This document shows, one piece after another, positions 1 through 7,355 of a stretch of DNA of 22,798 nt. The stretch is from Gemmiger_A avium (GTDB lineage Bacteria > Bacillota > Clostridia > Oscillospirales > Ruminococcaceae), in NCBI GenBank assembly GCA_019114585.1, contig DXFE01000110.1:1-22798 (forward strand), read 5' to 3'. Every line of letters starts with the position of its first letter. The first letter of the stretch is position 1. The position numbers were made by a program, and so were the translations under genes. Below the pieces are notes generated by a model. That model was not told where the DNA came from. It was given only the letters and a program-made list of their open reading frames with translations, and ran no database searches.

Positions 1-28
1 TTTGAGAAGGTCTGAGGAGGAAACACCC

Positions 29-1171
29 GTGGCACAGAAACTCAAGCTGATGACGATCGTGGGCACCCGGCCGGAGATCATCCGCCTTGCCGCCGTGATC
101 AAAAAATGTGACAAATACTTCGACCAGATTCTGGTGCACACCGGCCAGAACTACGACTACACCCTGAACGGCATCTTCTTTGAGGATCTGGGTCTTCGTG
201 CGCCGGACCACTACTTGAACGCGGTGGGCGAGGATCTGGGCGAGACCATCGGCAACATCATCGCCAAGAGCTACAAGCTGATGGTGGAGCTGAAACCGGA
301 CGCCCTGCTGATTCTGGGCGACACCAACAGCTGCCTGTCTGCCATTTCCGCCAAGCGGCTGCACATTCCCATCTTCCACATGGAAGCGGGCAACCGGTGC
401 TTTGACGAGTGCCTGCCCGAGGAGACCAACCGCCGCATCGTGGACCATATCGCCGATGTGAACCTGTGCTATTCCGAGCATGCCCGCCGCTACCTGAACG
501 CGGAGGGCACCGCCAAGGAGCGCACCTACGTCACCGGCAGCCCCATGGCGGAGGTGCTGCGGGCCAACCTGGCCAAGATCGAGGCCAGCGACATCCTGAC
601 CCGTCTGGGCCTGGAGCCCCACAAGTATATGCTGCTCTCCGCCCACCGGGAGGAAAACATCGACACCGAGAAGAACTTCCTCGACCTGTTCACCTCCATC
701 AACGCGCTGGCCGAGAAGTACGATATGCCGATTCTGTACTCCTGCCATCCCCGCAGCCGCAAGCGACTGGAGGCCATGGGCTTTACGCTGGATGAGCGGG
801 TGCGGCTGCATGAGCCTCTGGGCTTCCACGACTACAACCACCTGCAGATGAACGCCTTCTGCGTGGTGAGCGATTCCGGCACCCTGCCGGAGGAGTCCAG
901 CTTCTTCACCAGCGTGGGGCATCCCTTCCCGGCGGTCTGCATCCGCACCTCCACCGAACGGCCGGAGGCGCTGGACAAGGGCTGCTTTATCCTGGCGGGC
1001 ATCGCCGCCGGCGGGGTGGAGCAGGCGGTGGAAACCGCCGTGGCCATGAACGAAAACGGCGACCTGGGCATTCCGGTGCCCTATTATACCGAGGACGTAT
1101 CCACCAAGGTGGTCAAGATCATCCAGAGCTACGTGGGCGTGGTCAATAAGATGGTCTGGCGCAAGGGCTGA
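29..1171 (+). CDS. fnlC: UDP-N-acetylglucosamine 2-epimerase family, FnlC/CapG type (UDP-L-FucNAc synthesis)
   Basis: Non-hydrolysing sugar-nucleotide 2-epimerase of 380 residues, the usual length. The start is read as GTG at 29 because GAGGAGG (14-20) lies 8 bases upstream; the open frame continues to position 2 without support. Visible motifs are the N-terminal VGTRPEIIRL, HTGQNYDY, GDTNSCLSA, HMEAGNRCFDE, SAHREENID and the C-terminal RTSTERPEALDKG. The whole-length pattern, including VSTKVVKIIQSY near the end, matches CapG/FnlC rather than plain WecB. These enzymes perform the last step to UDP-N-acetyl-L-fucosamine in the cytoplasm. A short reading frame ending with TGA at 13-15 is probably the tail of the preceding gene, perhaps the CapE/CapF partners, but only four codons are visible. 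The stop overlaps the next start by one base (TGATG), so translation is probably coupled. The exact substrate is inferred from family resemblance. Confidence 0.9.
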   Translation: MAQKLKLMTIVGTRPEIIRLAAVIKKCDKYFDQILVHTGQNYDYTLNGIFFEDLGLRAPDHYLNAVGEDLGETIGNIIAKSYKLMVELKPDALLILGDTNSCLSAISAKRLHIPIFHMEAGNRCFDECLPEETNRRIVDHIADVNLCYSEHARRYLNAEGTAKERTYVTGSPMAEVLRANLAKIEASDILTRLGLEPHKYMLLSAHREENIDTEKNFLDLFTSINALAEKYDMPILYSCHPRSRKRLEAMGFTLDERVRLHEPLGFHDYNHLQMNAFCVVSDSGTLPEESSFFTSVGHPFPAVCIRTSTERPEALDKGCFILAGIAAGGVEQAVETAVAMNENGDLGIPVPYYTEDVSTKVVKIIQSYVGVVNKMVWRKG

Positions 1172-2388
1172 TGGCCCGGCGGCTTCTGGTGGTCACCCAG
1201 CACTTCTGGCCGGAGAGCTTCCGGATCAACGACATTGTGCAGGGGATGATCGCCGACGGCATTCAGGTGGATGTGCTCTGCGGCCTGCCCAACTACCCGA
1301 AAGGGGAATGGTTTGACGGCTACCGCTACACCGGCCCCCGCCGTGAGGAATGGAACGGCGCCCGGGTGTTCCGGGCCGGCGAGGTGCGCCGCAAGGGCAA
1401 TACCTCCCTGCGCATCTTTCTCAACTATGTCAGCTGGCCGTTTCTGGCCCTGTTCAATCTGTGGCGGCTGCCCGGCGGTTACGACGGGATTCTCTGCTAC
1501 AACACCAGCCCGGTGCTCATGAGCTTCCCGGCGCTGGTCTACGGCAAGCTGCACCGGGTGCCGGTGTCCAACTACGTGCTGGACATCTGGCCGGAAAACC
1601 TGTACAGTGTGCTGCCGGTCAAAAGCCGGTTCTGGCAGAAGATCGCCACCGCCGTGAGCGACTGGCACTACCGCGCTGCCGACCGGCTGATCGCCATGAG
1701 CGACGGGCTGCGGGACAAGCTGCTGACCCGTACCGGCAAGGCGGAGCAGGACGTGGCGGTGATTCCCCAATACTGCGAGGATTTCTACGCCGTGCCCGGC
1801 CCCTGTGAGGATCTGAAGCAGCGGTTTGCCGGCCGGTTCAACCTGGTGTTTACCGGCAACTTCAGCCCGGCCCAGGCCCTGCCCACCGTGATCCGGGCGG
1901 CAGGCCGCGCCCGCGCGCTGGGGGCGGAGCATCTGCATCTGCTGCTGGTGGGGGACGGCATGAGCCGCCCCGAACTGGAAACCCTTGTGAAAAACAAAGG
2001 GCTGGAGGATCTGGTGACCTTCTGGGGCAGTGTGCCCCCCGAGGAGGTGCCCCGGTTCACCGCCCTGGCCGACGGGCTGGTGGCCAGCCTGAACGACAGC
2101 CCCGATCTGGGGCTTACCGTGCCTGCCAAGATTGCCAGCTACATGGCGGCGGCAAAGCCGCTGCTGGCCAGTATGGACGGCGAGGGCGCGGCTGCGGTCA
2201 GCATGAGCGGCGGCGGTCTGGCCAGCCCGGCCTGCGACGAGACGGCGCTGGCGGAAAACATGCTGCGCCTGTACCGGATGGAGCCGGCGGCCCGGCAGCG
2301 GATGGGCCGGGCGGCCTATGCCTGGTACGAGAGCCACTATACCCGTGCCGCGCTGCTGGCGCAGCTGGAACGATTTATTCTGGAATGA
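1171..2388 (+). CDS. Glycosyltransferase family 4, WbuB-like
   Basis: GT-B glycosyltransferase of 405 residues. The N-terminal half shows VVTQHFWPESFRINDIV, LCGLPNYPKG and NYVLDIWPENLYS, typical of the WbuB group that adds N-acetyl-L-fucosamine to a growing lipid-linked oligosaccharide. The C-terminal donor-binding half has VFTGNFSPAQALPTVI, LLLVGDG and a region around VPAKIASYMAAAKPLLAS. No signal peptide is evident, so it should act on the inner face of the membrane. Its ATG shares one base with the stop of the UDP-FucNAc epimerase, which fits transfer of that sugar. The acceptor cannot be read from sequence. Family assignment is strong; donor identity is inferred from the neighbour. Confidence 0.9.
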   Translation: MARRLLVVTQHFWPESFRINDIVQGMIADGIQVDVLCGLPNYPKGEWFDGYRYTGPRREEWNGARVFRAGEVRRKGNTSLRIFLNYVSWPFLALFNLWRLPGGYDGILCYNTSPVLMSFPALVYGKLHRVPVSNYVLDIWPENLYSVLPVKSRFWQKIATAVSDWHYRAADRLIAMSDGLRDKLLTRTGKAEQDVAVIPQYCEDFYAVPGPCEDLKQRFAGRFNLVFTGNFSPAQALPTVIRAAGRARALGAEHLHLLLVGDGMSRPELETLVKNKGLEDLVTFWGSVPPEEVPRFTALADGLVASLNDSPDLGLTVPAKIASYMAAAKPLLASMDGEGAAAVSMSGGGLASPACDETALAENMLRLYRMEPAARQRMGRAAYAWYESHYTRAALLAQLERFILE

Positions 2389-2399
2389 GGGACAATACC

Positions 2400-3110
2400 G
2401 TGAAGACCCTGGTGATCATCCCCTGCTACAATGAAGAAGAAAACATCCTGGCCGTGGTGCGCCGTTTGCAGGACACCTGCCCGGAGGCGGACTATCTGGT
2501 GGTGAACGACTGTTCCACCGACCGCAGCCGGGAGATCCTGAGCGCGGCGGGCTGCCGGTACCTGGACCTGCCGGTCAATCTGGGCATCGGCGGCGCGGTG
2601 CAGAGCGGCTACCGCTACGCGATGGAGAACGGCTACGACGTGACCGTGCAGATGGACGGGGACGGCCAGCACGACCCGGCCTATCTGGCGGCGGTGGTGG
2701 CCCCGGTGGCGGACGGCACACTGGATATGGCCATCGGCAGCCGCTTCATCACCCATGAGGGATTCCAGACCAGCTTTATGCGCCGGCTGGGCATCAACTT
2801 TTTGAGCGGGCTGATCCGGCTGCTCACCGGCTGCCGGGTACGGGATGTGACCAGCGGCTACCGGGCCTGCAACAAGGCCATGACCGCCTATTTCGCCCGC
2901 CACTATGCGGAGGACTATCCGGAACCGGAGGCCATCATCTGCGCCCTGACCGAGGGTTTCAAGGTGGGCGAGGTGCCGGTGGTCATGCAGGAGCGGCAGG
3001 GCGGCGTTTCCAGTATACGGGCGCTGTCCAGCGTGTATTATATGGTCAAGGTGTCCCTGTCGCTGGTGATCTACCGGCTCAGCCGCAGCCGGAAAGGAGG
3101 CAAACGATGA
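2400..3110 (+). CDS. Polyprenyl-phosphate-type glycosyltransferase family 2
   Basis: GT-A fold glycosyltransferase of 236 residues, like dolichyl-phosphate mannose synthase. It opens with TLVIIPCYNEEENI, then VVNDCSTD, NLGIGGAVQSGY and the metal-binding segment MDGDGQHD (about residues 85-92), followed by GSRFITHEGF and a conserved TSGYRACNK. The start is read as GTG at 2400, with GAGGG at 2387-2391 correctly spaced. An in-frame ATG at 2385, overlapping the previous stop as ATGA, is the alternative and adds five residues. The protein lacks the long multi-helix tail of some relatives, and a DUF2304 membrane protein follows in ATGA overlap, a common pairing for this GT group. It probably charges a lipid-phosphate carrier with a sugar for the polysaccharide or a side branch; the sugar is unknown. 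Confidence 0.88.
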   Translation: MKTLVIIPCYNEEENILAVVRRLQDTCPEADYLVVNDCSTDRSREILSAAGCRYLDLPVNLGIGGAVQSGYRYAMENGYDVTVQMDGDGQHDPAYLAAVVAPVADGTLDMAIGSRFITHEGFQTSFMRRLGINFLSGLIRLLTGCRVRDVTSGYRACNKAMTAYFARHYAEDYPEPEAIICALTEGFKVGEVPVVMQERQGGVSSIRALSSVYYMVKVSLSLVIYRLSRSRKGGKR

Positions 3111-3490
3111 GCCTGATTCTGCAGATCGTTTTCCTGCTGGGGGACCTGGTGTTCCTGGGCCTGATCTTCCTGCTCATCAAGCGGGACCGGCTCAGCGTCC
3201 GGTTCGGGATGCTGTGGCTGATCTTCGGCGGGGTGTGGCTGATCTTTGCCGCCGTGCCCTGGCTGCTCAAGGTGCTGCGGGGCGTTTTCCGGTTCCAGGT
3301 GGTCTCCAACATGGTGTTCACCATGCTGCTGGCCTTTGTGCTGCTGGTGCTGCTGACCCTGTCGGTGGCGGCCAGCCTGGCGGCGCGGCGATTACGCCAG
3401 CTGGCCCAGAGCAACGCACTGCTGGAAGAACGGGTGCGCCGTCTGGAACAGCAGCTGAAAACCGGCTGCGGGCCGGATAGCGATGCCTGA
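3107..3490 (+). CDS. DUF2304 family small membrane protein
   Basis: Small integral membrane protein of 127 residues with three hydrophobic segments (about 4-24, 37-58 and 67-90), then a charged, Leu-rich tail (about 95-120) likely to form a short coiled coil. DUF2304 proteins regularly sit directly after polyprenyl-phosphate glycosyltransferases, and that is the case here. ATG at 3107 overlaps the preceding stop by four bases and has AAAGGAGG just upstream. It is probably a membrane partner or scaffold for the GT2 enzyme, but no biochemical role can be read from the sequence. Confidence 0.8.
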   Translation: MSLILQIVFLLGDLVFLGLIFLLIKRDRLSVRFGMLWLIFGGVWLIFAAVPWLLKVLRGVFRFQVVSNMVFTMLLAFVLLVLLTLSVAASLAARRLRQLAQSNALLEERVRRLEQQLKTGCGPDSDA

Positions 3491-3531
3491 ACGGGGGCGG
3501 CCCCGATCTTGTTTGTGAGGAGCGGCGATTC

Positions 3532-4965
3532 ATGGATTTCAATACCCTGATTTTTGTGGGCTTTTTCGCGGCGGCAACAGCGCTGAACTACCTGTTCCCC
3601 CGCGTGGCGCGCCCCTGGTTTCTGCTGCTTGCCAGCTATGTCTTTTACCTGTATAAGCCCGAGAACGCCCGGCTGGTGTTCGTGCTCATCACCCTGACCC
3701 TGGTGACCTATCTGTGCGGTCTGGTGATCGAGGCGTCCCGCAAGCCGGCGGTGCGCCGGGCCTTTCTTTTGCTGGGCATTCTGGCGGGCTGCGGCTTTCT
3801 GTTTTTCTTCAAATACTTCGAGTTCTTTACCGGCAAGGCGCTGGATCTGATGGCGCCGCTGGGGCTGTCCTACTTCACCTTCCAGAGCATGGGCTACGTG
3901 ATCGACGTGTACCAGAAGGTCTGCCCCGCCCAGAAGAACCCGGTCAAGTACGCGCTGTTCGTCAGCTTTTTCCCCTGCATCTTCACCGGCCCCATCGAGC
4001 GGGCCGGGCACCTGATGCCCCAGTTCGACGCGCCCGCCCGGTTTGACTATGACCGGGTGGCGGGCGGCGTGTTCCGGATGCTCTGGGGCTACTGCAAAAA
4101 GATGGTGCTGGCGGATACCATCGGCGGGTTTGTCAAATCGGTCTACTCCCTGCCGGAGGGGATGCCCGGCCCCTATCTGCTGCTGGCCAGCCTGCTGTTC
4201 AGCTACCAGATCTATCTGGACTTCTCCGGCTGCTGTGACATCGCCATCGGCGGGGCCCAGGCGCTGGGCTTCACCCTGACCGAAAACTTCAACCGGCCCT
4301 TCGGCGCCCACAGCTATACCGAGCTGTGGAACCGCTGGCACATGAGCCTGACCGGCTGGTTCCGGGACTATATCTTTACTCCGCTGTCCTTTGCCAACCG
4401 GGGTCTGCCCGGTTTTTTGGGCAAGCTGCAGGGCTGGTTCAATGTGTTTATTATCTTCCCCATCAGCGGTTTGTGGCATGGCGCCAGCTGGGGCTATGTG
4501 ATCTGGGGTGTGTTCAACGGACTGTTCATGGTGATCGGCAAGGCCACCGCCCGCAGCCGCCGCAAGCTGAACAAGAAGAATCCTTTGTACAAAAACGCCC
4601 TGCTGCGCACGGCGATCCAGCGCACCATCGTATATCTGCTGTTTACCTTCTGCATCGTATTCTTTGCCGCCGACCTGTACGGCGGCAGCGCCGGGGCGGT
4701 GCTGGGCGGCATCTTCGGCGGCTGGGGCATGGGCGTTTCCGCTTTCTGGAACGGCCTGGCCGGCAAGGGCCTGGACATTGCTGCCATCGCGGTGCTGGTG
4801 ATCGGCGGTGTGCTGGTGGCGGCGGTGGAAAGCCGCGGCCTGGTAAGCGACTGGATCCGCCGGCAGCGGTTCTTTGTGCGCTGGCCGCTCTACTGGCTGC
4901 TGGCCCTGGCCCTGCTGACCTTTGGCGTGTTCGGCCAGTCCGCTTTCATCTATCAACAGTACTAA
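3532..4965 (+). CDS. MBOAT family membrane O-acyltransferase (AlgI/DltB-like)
   Basis: Polytopic membrane protein of 477 residues in the AlgI/DltB/PatA branch of membrane-bound O-acyltransferases. The signature regions are YFTFQSMGYVIDVY, FFPCIFTGPIER, ELWNRWHMSLTGWFRDYIF with His at about 270, and the block SGLWHGASWGYVIWG with the probable catalytic His at about 316. Such proteins take an acyl group, often acetyl, from a cytoplasmic donor and pass it through the membrane to an extracytoplasmic polymer. GAGGAG upstream of ATG 3532 supports the start. Ten bases after its stop lies an anchored SGNH-like gene, the usual partner that completes acyl transfer outside the cell. Together with the upstream genes this suggests O-acetylation of the secreted polysaccharide. 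The acceptor is inferred from context. Confidence 0.92.
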   Translation: MDFNTLIFVGFFAAATALNYLFPRVARPWFLLLASYVFYLYKPENARLVFVLITLTLVTYLCGLVIEASRKPAVRRAFLLLGILAGCGFLFFFKYFEFFTGKALDLMAPLGLSYFTFQSMGYVIDVYQKVCPAQKNPVKYALFVSFFPCIFTGPIERAGHLMPQFDAPARFDYDRVAGGVFRMLWGYCKKMVLADTIGGFVKSVYSLPEGMPGPYLLLASLLFSYQIYLDFSGCCDIAIGGAQALGFTLTENFNRPFGAHSYTELWNRWHMSLTGWFRDYIFTPLSFANRGLPGFLGKLQGWFNVFIIFPISGLWHGASWGYVIWGVFNGLFMVIGKATARSRRKLNKKNPLYKNALLRTAIQRTIVYLLFTFCIVFFAADLYGGSAGAVLGGIFGGWGMGVSAFWNGLAGKGLDIAAIAVLVIGGVLVAAVESRGLVSDWIRRQRFFVRWPLYWLLALALLTFGVFGQSAFIYQQY

Positions 4966-4975
4966 GGAGGCCCGG

Positions 4976-6136
4976 ATGAAACAGTTTCTGATTGCGCTTT
5001 TGCGGCGTGTGCTGCTGGCGTTCAAGATCCTAAGCCGGGTGGTGCTGTTTGTGCTGCCGGTGCCGCTGCTGATGGTGTACGTGAACTACCATGTGGACTG
5101 CAGCGGCCTGTTCCAGGGGGATGTGCTGCTGCGCACCGCCGCGCAGCAGCTGATCGACGGGGAAAACCTGCTGAACTTCTCCCAGATGGACGAGCGTGCG
5201 CTGCTGAAACTGGTGGCGCAGAACCTGACCGGGGAGACCGAGCCGGAGGTGCTGGCCATCGGGTCTTCCCGGGTACTGTCCCTGCATGCCGCTACGGCGG
5301 GCAGCAGCAGCTTTTACAACGCGGGCATGACCGGCGCCGACAGCCGGGACGTAATGACCAGCTACTACCTGTTTGCGCGGGAGGGCCACGTGCCCGATAC
5401 GGTGATCTTCTGCGTGGATCCCTGGCTGCTCTATTCCGGGGCGGATTCCTACGACCACCGCAGCGATCCCGAACTGTACGCGGAATTCCTGCAGCAGGCC
5501 CTGGGGATGGAGAGCGATTACGAAGCGCCCGACCCGGTGCAGACCTGGAAAGCCCTGATTGACCCGGCTTACTTCCAGGGCAATGTGGCCTACTGGATGC
5601 GCAACCGGGGCAGCCAGGTGGCCTATACCGAGGACGGTGAAGCCACCCCCTTCACCCCGGTGGCGGACAGCGCCCTGTACGACCAGAATGTGGTGGTAAA
5701 GCTCAGCGACGGCAGCGTGATCTACGATAAGCCCTTCCGGGACACCAGCGTGGAGGATGCCACCATCCTGGCGCTGACCCAGGCCAGCAGCTTTGACAGC
5801 GTGAACATGGAGGGCTTTACCGAACTCAGCGACGAGGCCATTACCCTGTTCGGCCGGTTTGTGGCCTATATGCAGCAGCAGGGCAGCCGGGTGGTGCTGC
5901 TTATGACCCCGTTCCACCCCACCACCTACGATACGGTATTTTACCAGTACGAGACCGAGGGCCAGCATACCGGCTTTTTCCAGGTGGAGGAGTGGCTGCG
6001 CGAGTTTGCCGCGGCCAACAATCTGGAGATCTACGGCAGCTATAACCCCCATACCCTGGAACTGGAACCGGCGGACTTTTTCGACGGTTTCCATGTGCGG
6101 GATACCTCCATTGAGAAGTTCTTCCCGGGGGTATAA
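4976..6136 (+). CDS. Membrane-anchored SGNH-like protein, partner of the O-acyltransferase
   Basis: Protein of 386 residues with a basic N-terminus and one membrane segment (about residues 13-33); the rest is predicted to be extracytoplasmic. The start is ATG 4976, preceded by AAGGAGG; the open frame further upstream lies inside the MBOAT gene and is discarded. A VLAIGSSRV block places a candidate nucleophilic Ser at about 97-98, and a C-terminal DGFHVRD block gives candidate Asp 370 and His 373. This is the arrangement expected of SGNH/AlgJ/DltD-type proteins that act with an MBOAT in polymer O-acylation. Overall similarity to named families is low, so the assignment rests on these motifs, the topology and the neighbour. 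It is the last gene of the operon and is followed by a strong hairpin. Confidence 0.72.
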   Translation: MKQFLIALLRRVLLAFKILSRVVLFVLPVPLLMVYVNYHVDCSGLFQGDVLLRTAAQQLIDGENLLNFSQMDERALLKLVAQNLTGETEPEVLAIGSSRVLSLHAATAGSSSFYNAGMTGADSRDVMTSYYLFAREGHVPDTVIFCVDPWLLYSGADSYDHRSDPELYAEFLQQALGMESDYEAPDPVQTWKALIDPAYFQGNVAYWMRNRGSQVAYTEDGEATPFTPVADSALYDQNVVVKLSDGSVIYDKPFRDTSVEDATILALTQASSFDSVNMEGFTELSDEAITLFGRFVAYMQQQGSRVVLLMTPFHPTTYDTVFYQYETEGQHTGFFQVEEWLREFAAANNLEIYGSYNPHTLELEPADFFDGFHVRDTSIEKFFPGV

Positions 6137-6144
6137 AGTAAAAT

Positions 6145-6187
6145 GAAAAACGGACGCGCTTGTGTGAAAAAGCGCGTCCGTTTTTTG
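6145..6187. terminator. Bidirectional intrinsic terminator between convergent genes
   Basis: A perfect stem pairs AAAACGGACGCGCTT (6147-6161) with its complement at 6170-6184, with a short loop. It is followed on the + strand by a T6 run and preceded by A-rich sequence that becomes the U tract on the minus strand. It lies between the stop of the polysaccharide operon (6136) and the stop of the convergent acyltransferase gene (6189), so it probably serves both. Confidence 0.93.
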
Positions 6188-6188
6188 T

Positions 6189-7238
6189 TCAGGTTTGCGG
6201 GGTTGGCCGCCGCAGCCGCCCGGCCAGCCGCACCAGCCCGCCGGCCACCGTCCGCAGCGCCAGTGCGGCGCAGGCGGCAACCAGCAGATACAGCAGGTAT
6301 ACCCCCCACACCCCGGGCAGGCCCAGGGTTCGCCCGGCCAGCCGGGGCACAAACAGAATGGTCAGGGTCACGTGGTGTACCAGATACAGCGGATAACTCA
6401 AAGCTGCCAGCTGTTTCAGCCCGGCGCGCACCGGCGCGGCGGTGATCCGGTCCCCCGCCGCCCACAGGGCCAGGCAGAGCCCGACGCCCAGCACCGGCAG
6501 GTTCAGCATCCGGGGCCCGGGCAGCGGCACAAACAGCACAATGGCGGCCAGCACTGCCCCCGCCCAGGGCGCCCACCGGGGCATCCGGGGCCGCCAGAGC
6601 GCCAGCCCCATGCCCAGGGCAAACTCCAGCACCCGGCTCAGCACGTGGTGCTCAATCTCCAGCCGGCCCGGATACCGCAGCGTCCACAGGATGTGGAATA
6701 TGGCCAGCCCGGCCAGCGTCAGCCCCGGCCGGGCTTTCATGGCCCGGCGCAGCAGTGGAAACAGCAGGTACAGCAGCAGGATGCAGCCCATGAACCACTC
6801 GCCAATCTTGTAAAAGTTCGGGGCCAGTGCGTTCAGATAGCCGTCCATCGCCAGCACTGACCAGAGGATCCGCCACAGCGGGATGGAGCGGTCCAGGTTG
6901 TGGTGCAGCAGATCGCTGTAGACAAACAGCGCACCCCAGCCGATCCAGTACATGGGAAAGATGGCCGCCGCCCGCCGCAGCAGATAGGGCCGCAGGGGGC
7001 AGTCGTCCCGGTAGCGTACCATCAGCGACGCGCCGCTCAGCACAAAAAAAAGGCTGACCCCGATATGGCCCAGGCTGCCGTTGGCATAGGTGACAAAGCC
7101 GATGGCCGGTGCGCCGGGGCAGGCGGTCTGGATGTTCTGATTGAAGTGAAAGGTCAGAATACACCACAGCGCCGCCGCGCGGGTCAGATCCAGCCCGGCC
7201 AGCCGGACACGCGGGGAAGATGCGAGGGTTTGAGGCAT
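6189..7238 (-). CDS. Acyltransferase family 3 membrane protein
   Basis: Multi-pass membrane protein of 349 residues. The N-terminus LAGLDLTRAAALWCILTFHFNQN carries the Arg and His expected in the first helices of acyltransferase-3 (OafA/NodX/WecH-like) proteins; about ten hydrophobic segments follow, including NGSLGHIGVSLFFVLSGASL and PLYLVHHVTLTILFV near the end. These enzymes O-acetylate or succinylate surface glycans or lipids using a cytoplasmic acyl donor. ATG at 7238 has GAGAGGAG upstream on the minus strand. The gene converges on the polysaccharide operon and diverges from the sigma-54 activator, sharing a compact bidirectional promoter. A role in modifying the adjacent polysaccharide is plausible but not shown. 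Confidence 0.88.
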   Translation of the reverse strand: MPQTLASSPRVRLAGLDLTRAAALWCILTFHFNQNIQTACPGAPAIGFVTYANGSLGHIGVSLFFVLSGASLMVRYRDDCPLRPYLLRRAAAIFPMYWIGWGALFVYSDLLHHNLDRSIPLWRILWSVLAMDGYLNALAPNFYKIGEWFMGCILLLYLLFPLLRRAMKARPGLTLAGLAIFHILWTLRYPGRLEIEHHVLSRVLEFALGMGLALWRPRMPRWAPWAGAVLAAIVLFVPLPGPRMLNLPVLGVGLCLALWAAGDRITAAPVRAGLKQLAALSYPLYLVHHVTLTILFVPRLAGRTLGLPGVWGVYLLYLLVAACAALALRTVAGGLVRLAGRLRRPTPQT

Positions 7239-7270
7239 GGGGCGCCGCTCCTCTCTGAGATATTTGTCTT

Positions 7271-7322
7271 ATTATACCGAACTATGGCCCGAATTGCAAA
7301 ATCCCCCCGGCTGCCCTATAAT
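7271..7322. promoter_or_regulatory. Symmetric divergent promoter with a shared palindromic -35 element
   Basis: The + strand promoter reads TTGCAA (7294-7299), a 17-base spacer and a perfect TATAAT (7317-7322), facing the sigma-54 activator gene. On the minus strand the same hexamer, which is its own reverse complement, is followed after 17 bases by another perfect TATAAT (7276 down to 7271), facing the acyltransferase gene. The -35 hexamer matches TTGACA at four of six positions. Predicted 5' leaders are about 25-30 bases on each side. Both elements are read directly; their use as promoters is inferred. Confidence 0.8.
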
Positions 7323-7355
7323 AAAGGAAAAGCGCCGAAGGTGGGAGGTGAGACG

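Noticed and set aside
1..15. Tail of an upstream gene ending with TGA at 13-15
   Set aside because: Only four codons are visible, too few to call a gene, although it is consistent with a preceding operon member.
3079..5025. Long minus-strand open frame opposite the MBOAT gene
   Set aside because: Its translation is low-complexity and rich in Gln, His, Gly and Arg with no motif, while the + strand encodes clear families. Similar shadows lie at 1129-2337, 7272-9116, 10597-11742, 13330-14913 and 20371-22473; they arise from GC-rich codon use.
6195..6860. Plus-strand open frame opposite the acyltransferase-3 gene
   Set aside because: Composition is Pro/Gln/Arg repeat-like and the opposite strand encodes a convincing membrane enzyme.
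7285..7298. Sigma-54-like TGGCCC...TTGCA near the activator gene
   Set aside because: The GG and GC are separated by only eight bases instead of ten, and a perfect housekeeping promoter overlaps it.
6900..7355. N-terminal extension of the sigma-54 activator reading frame
   Set aside because: The extension is antisense to the acyltransferase gene and crosses both promoters; ATG 7356 has a strong ribosome site and matches the family start.
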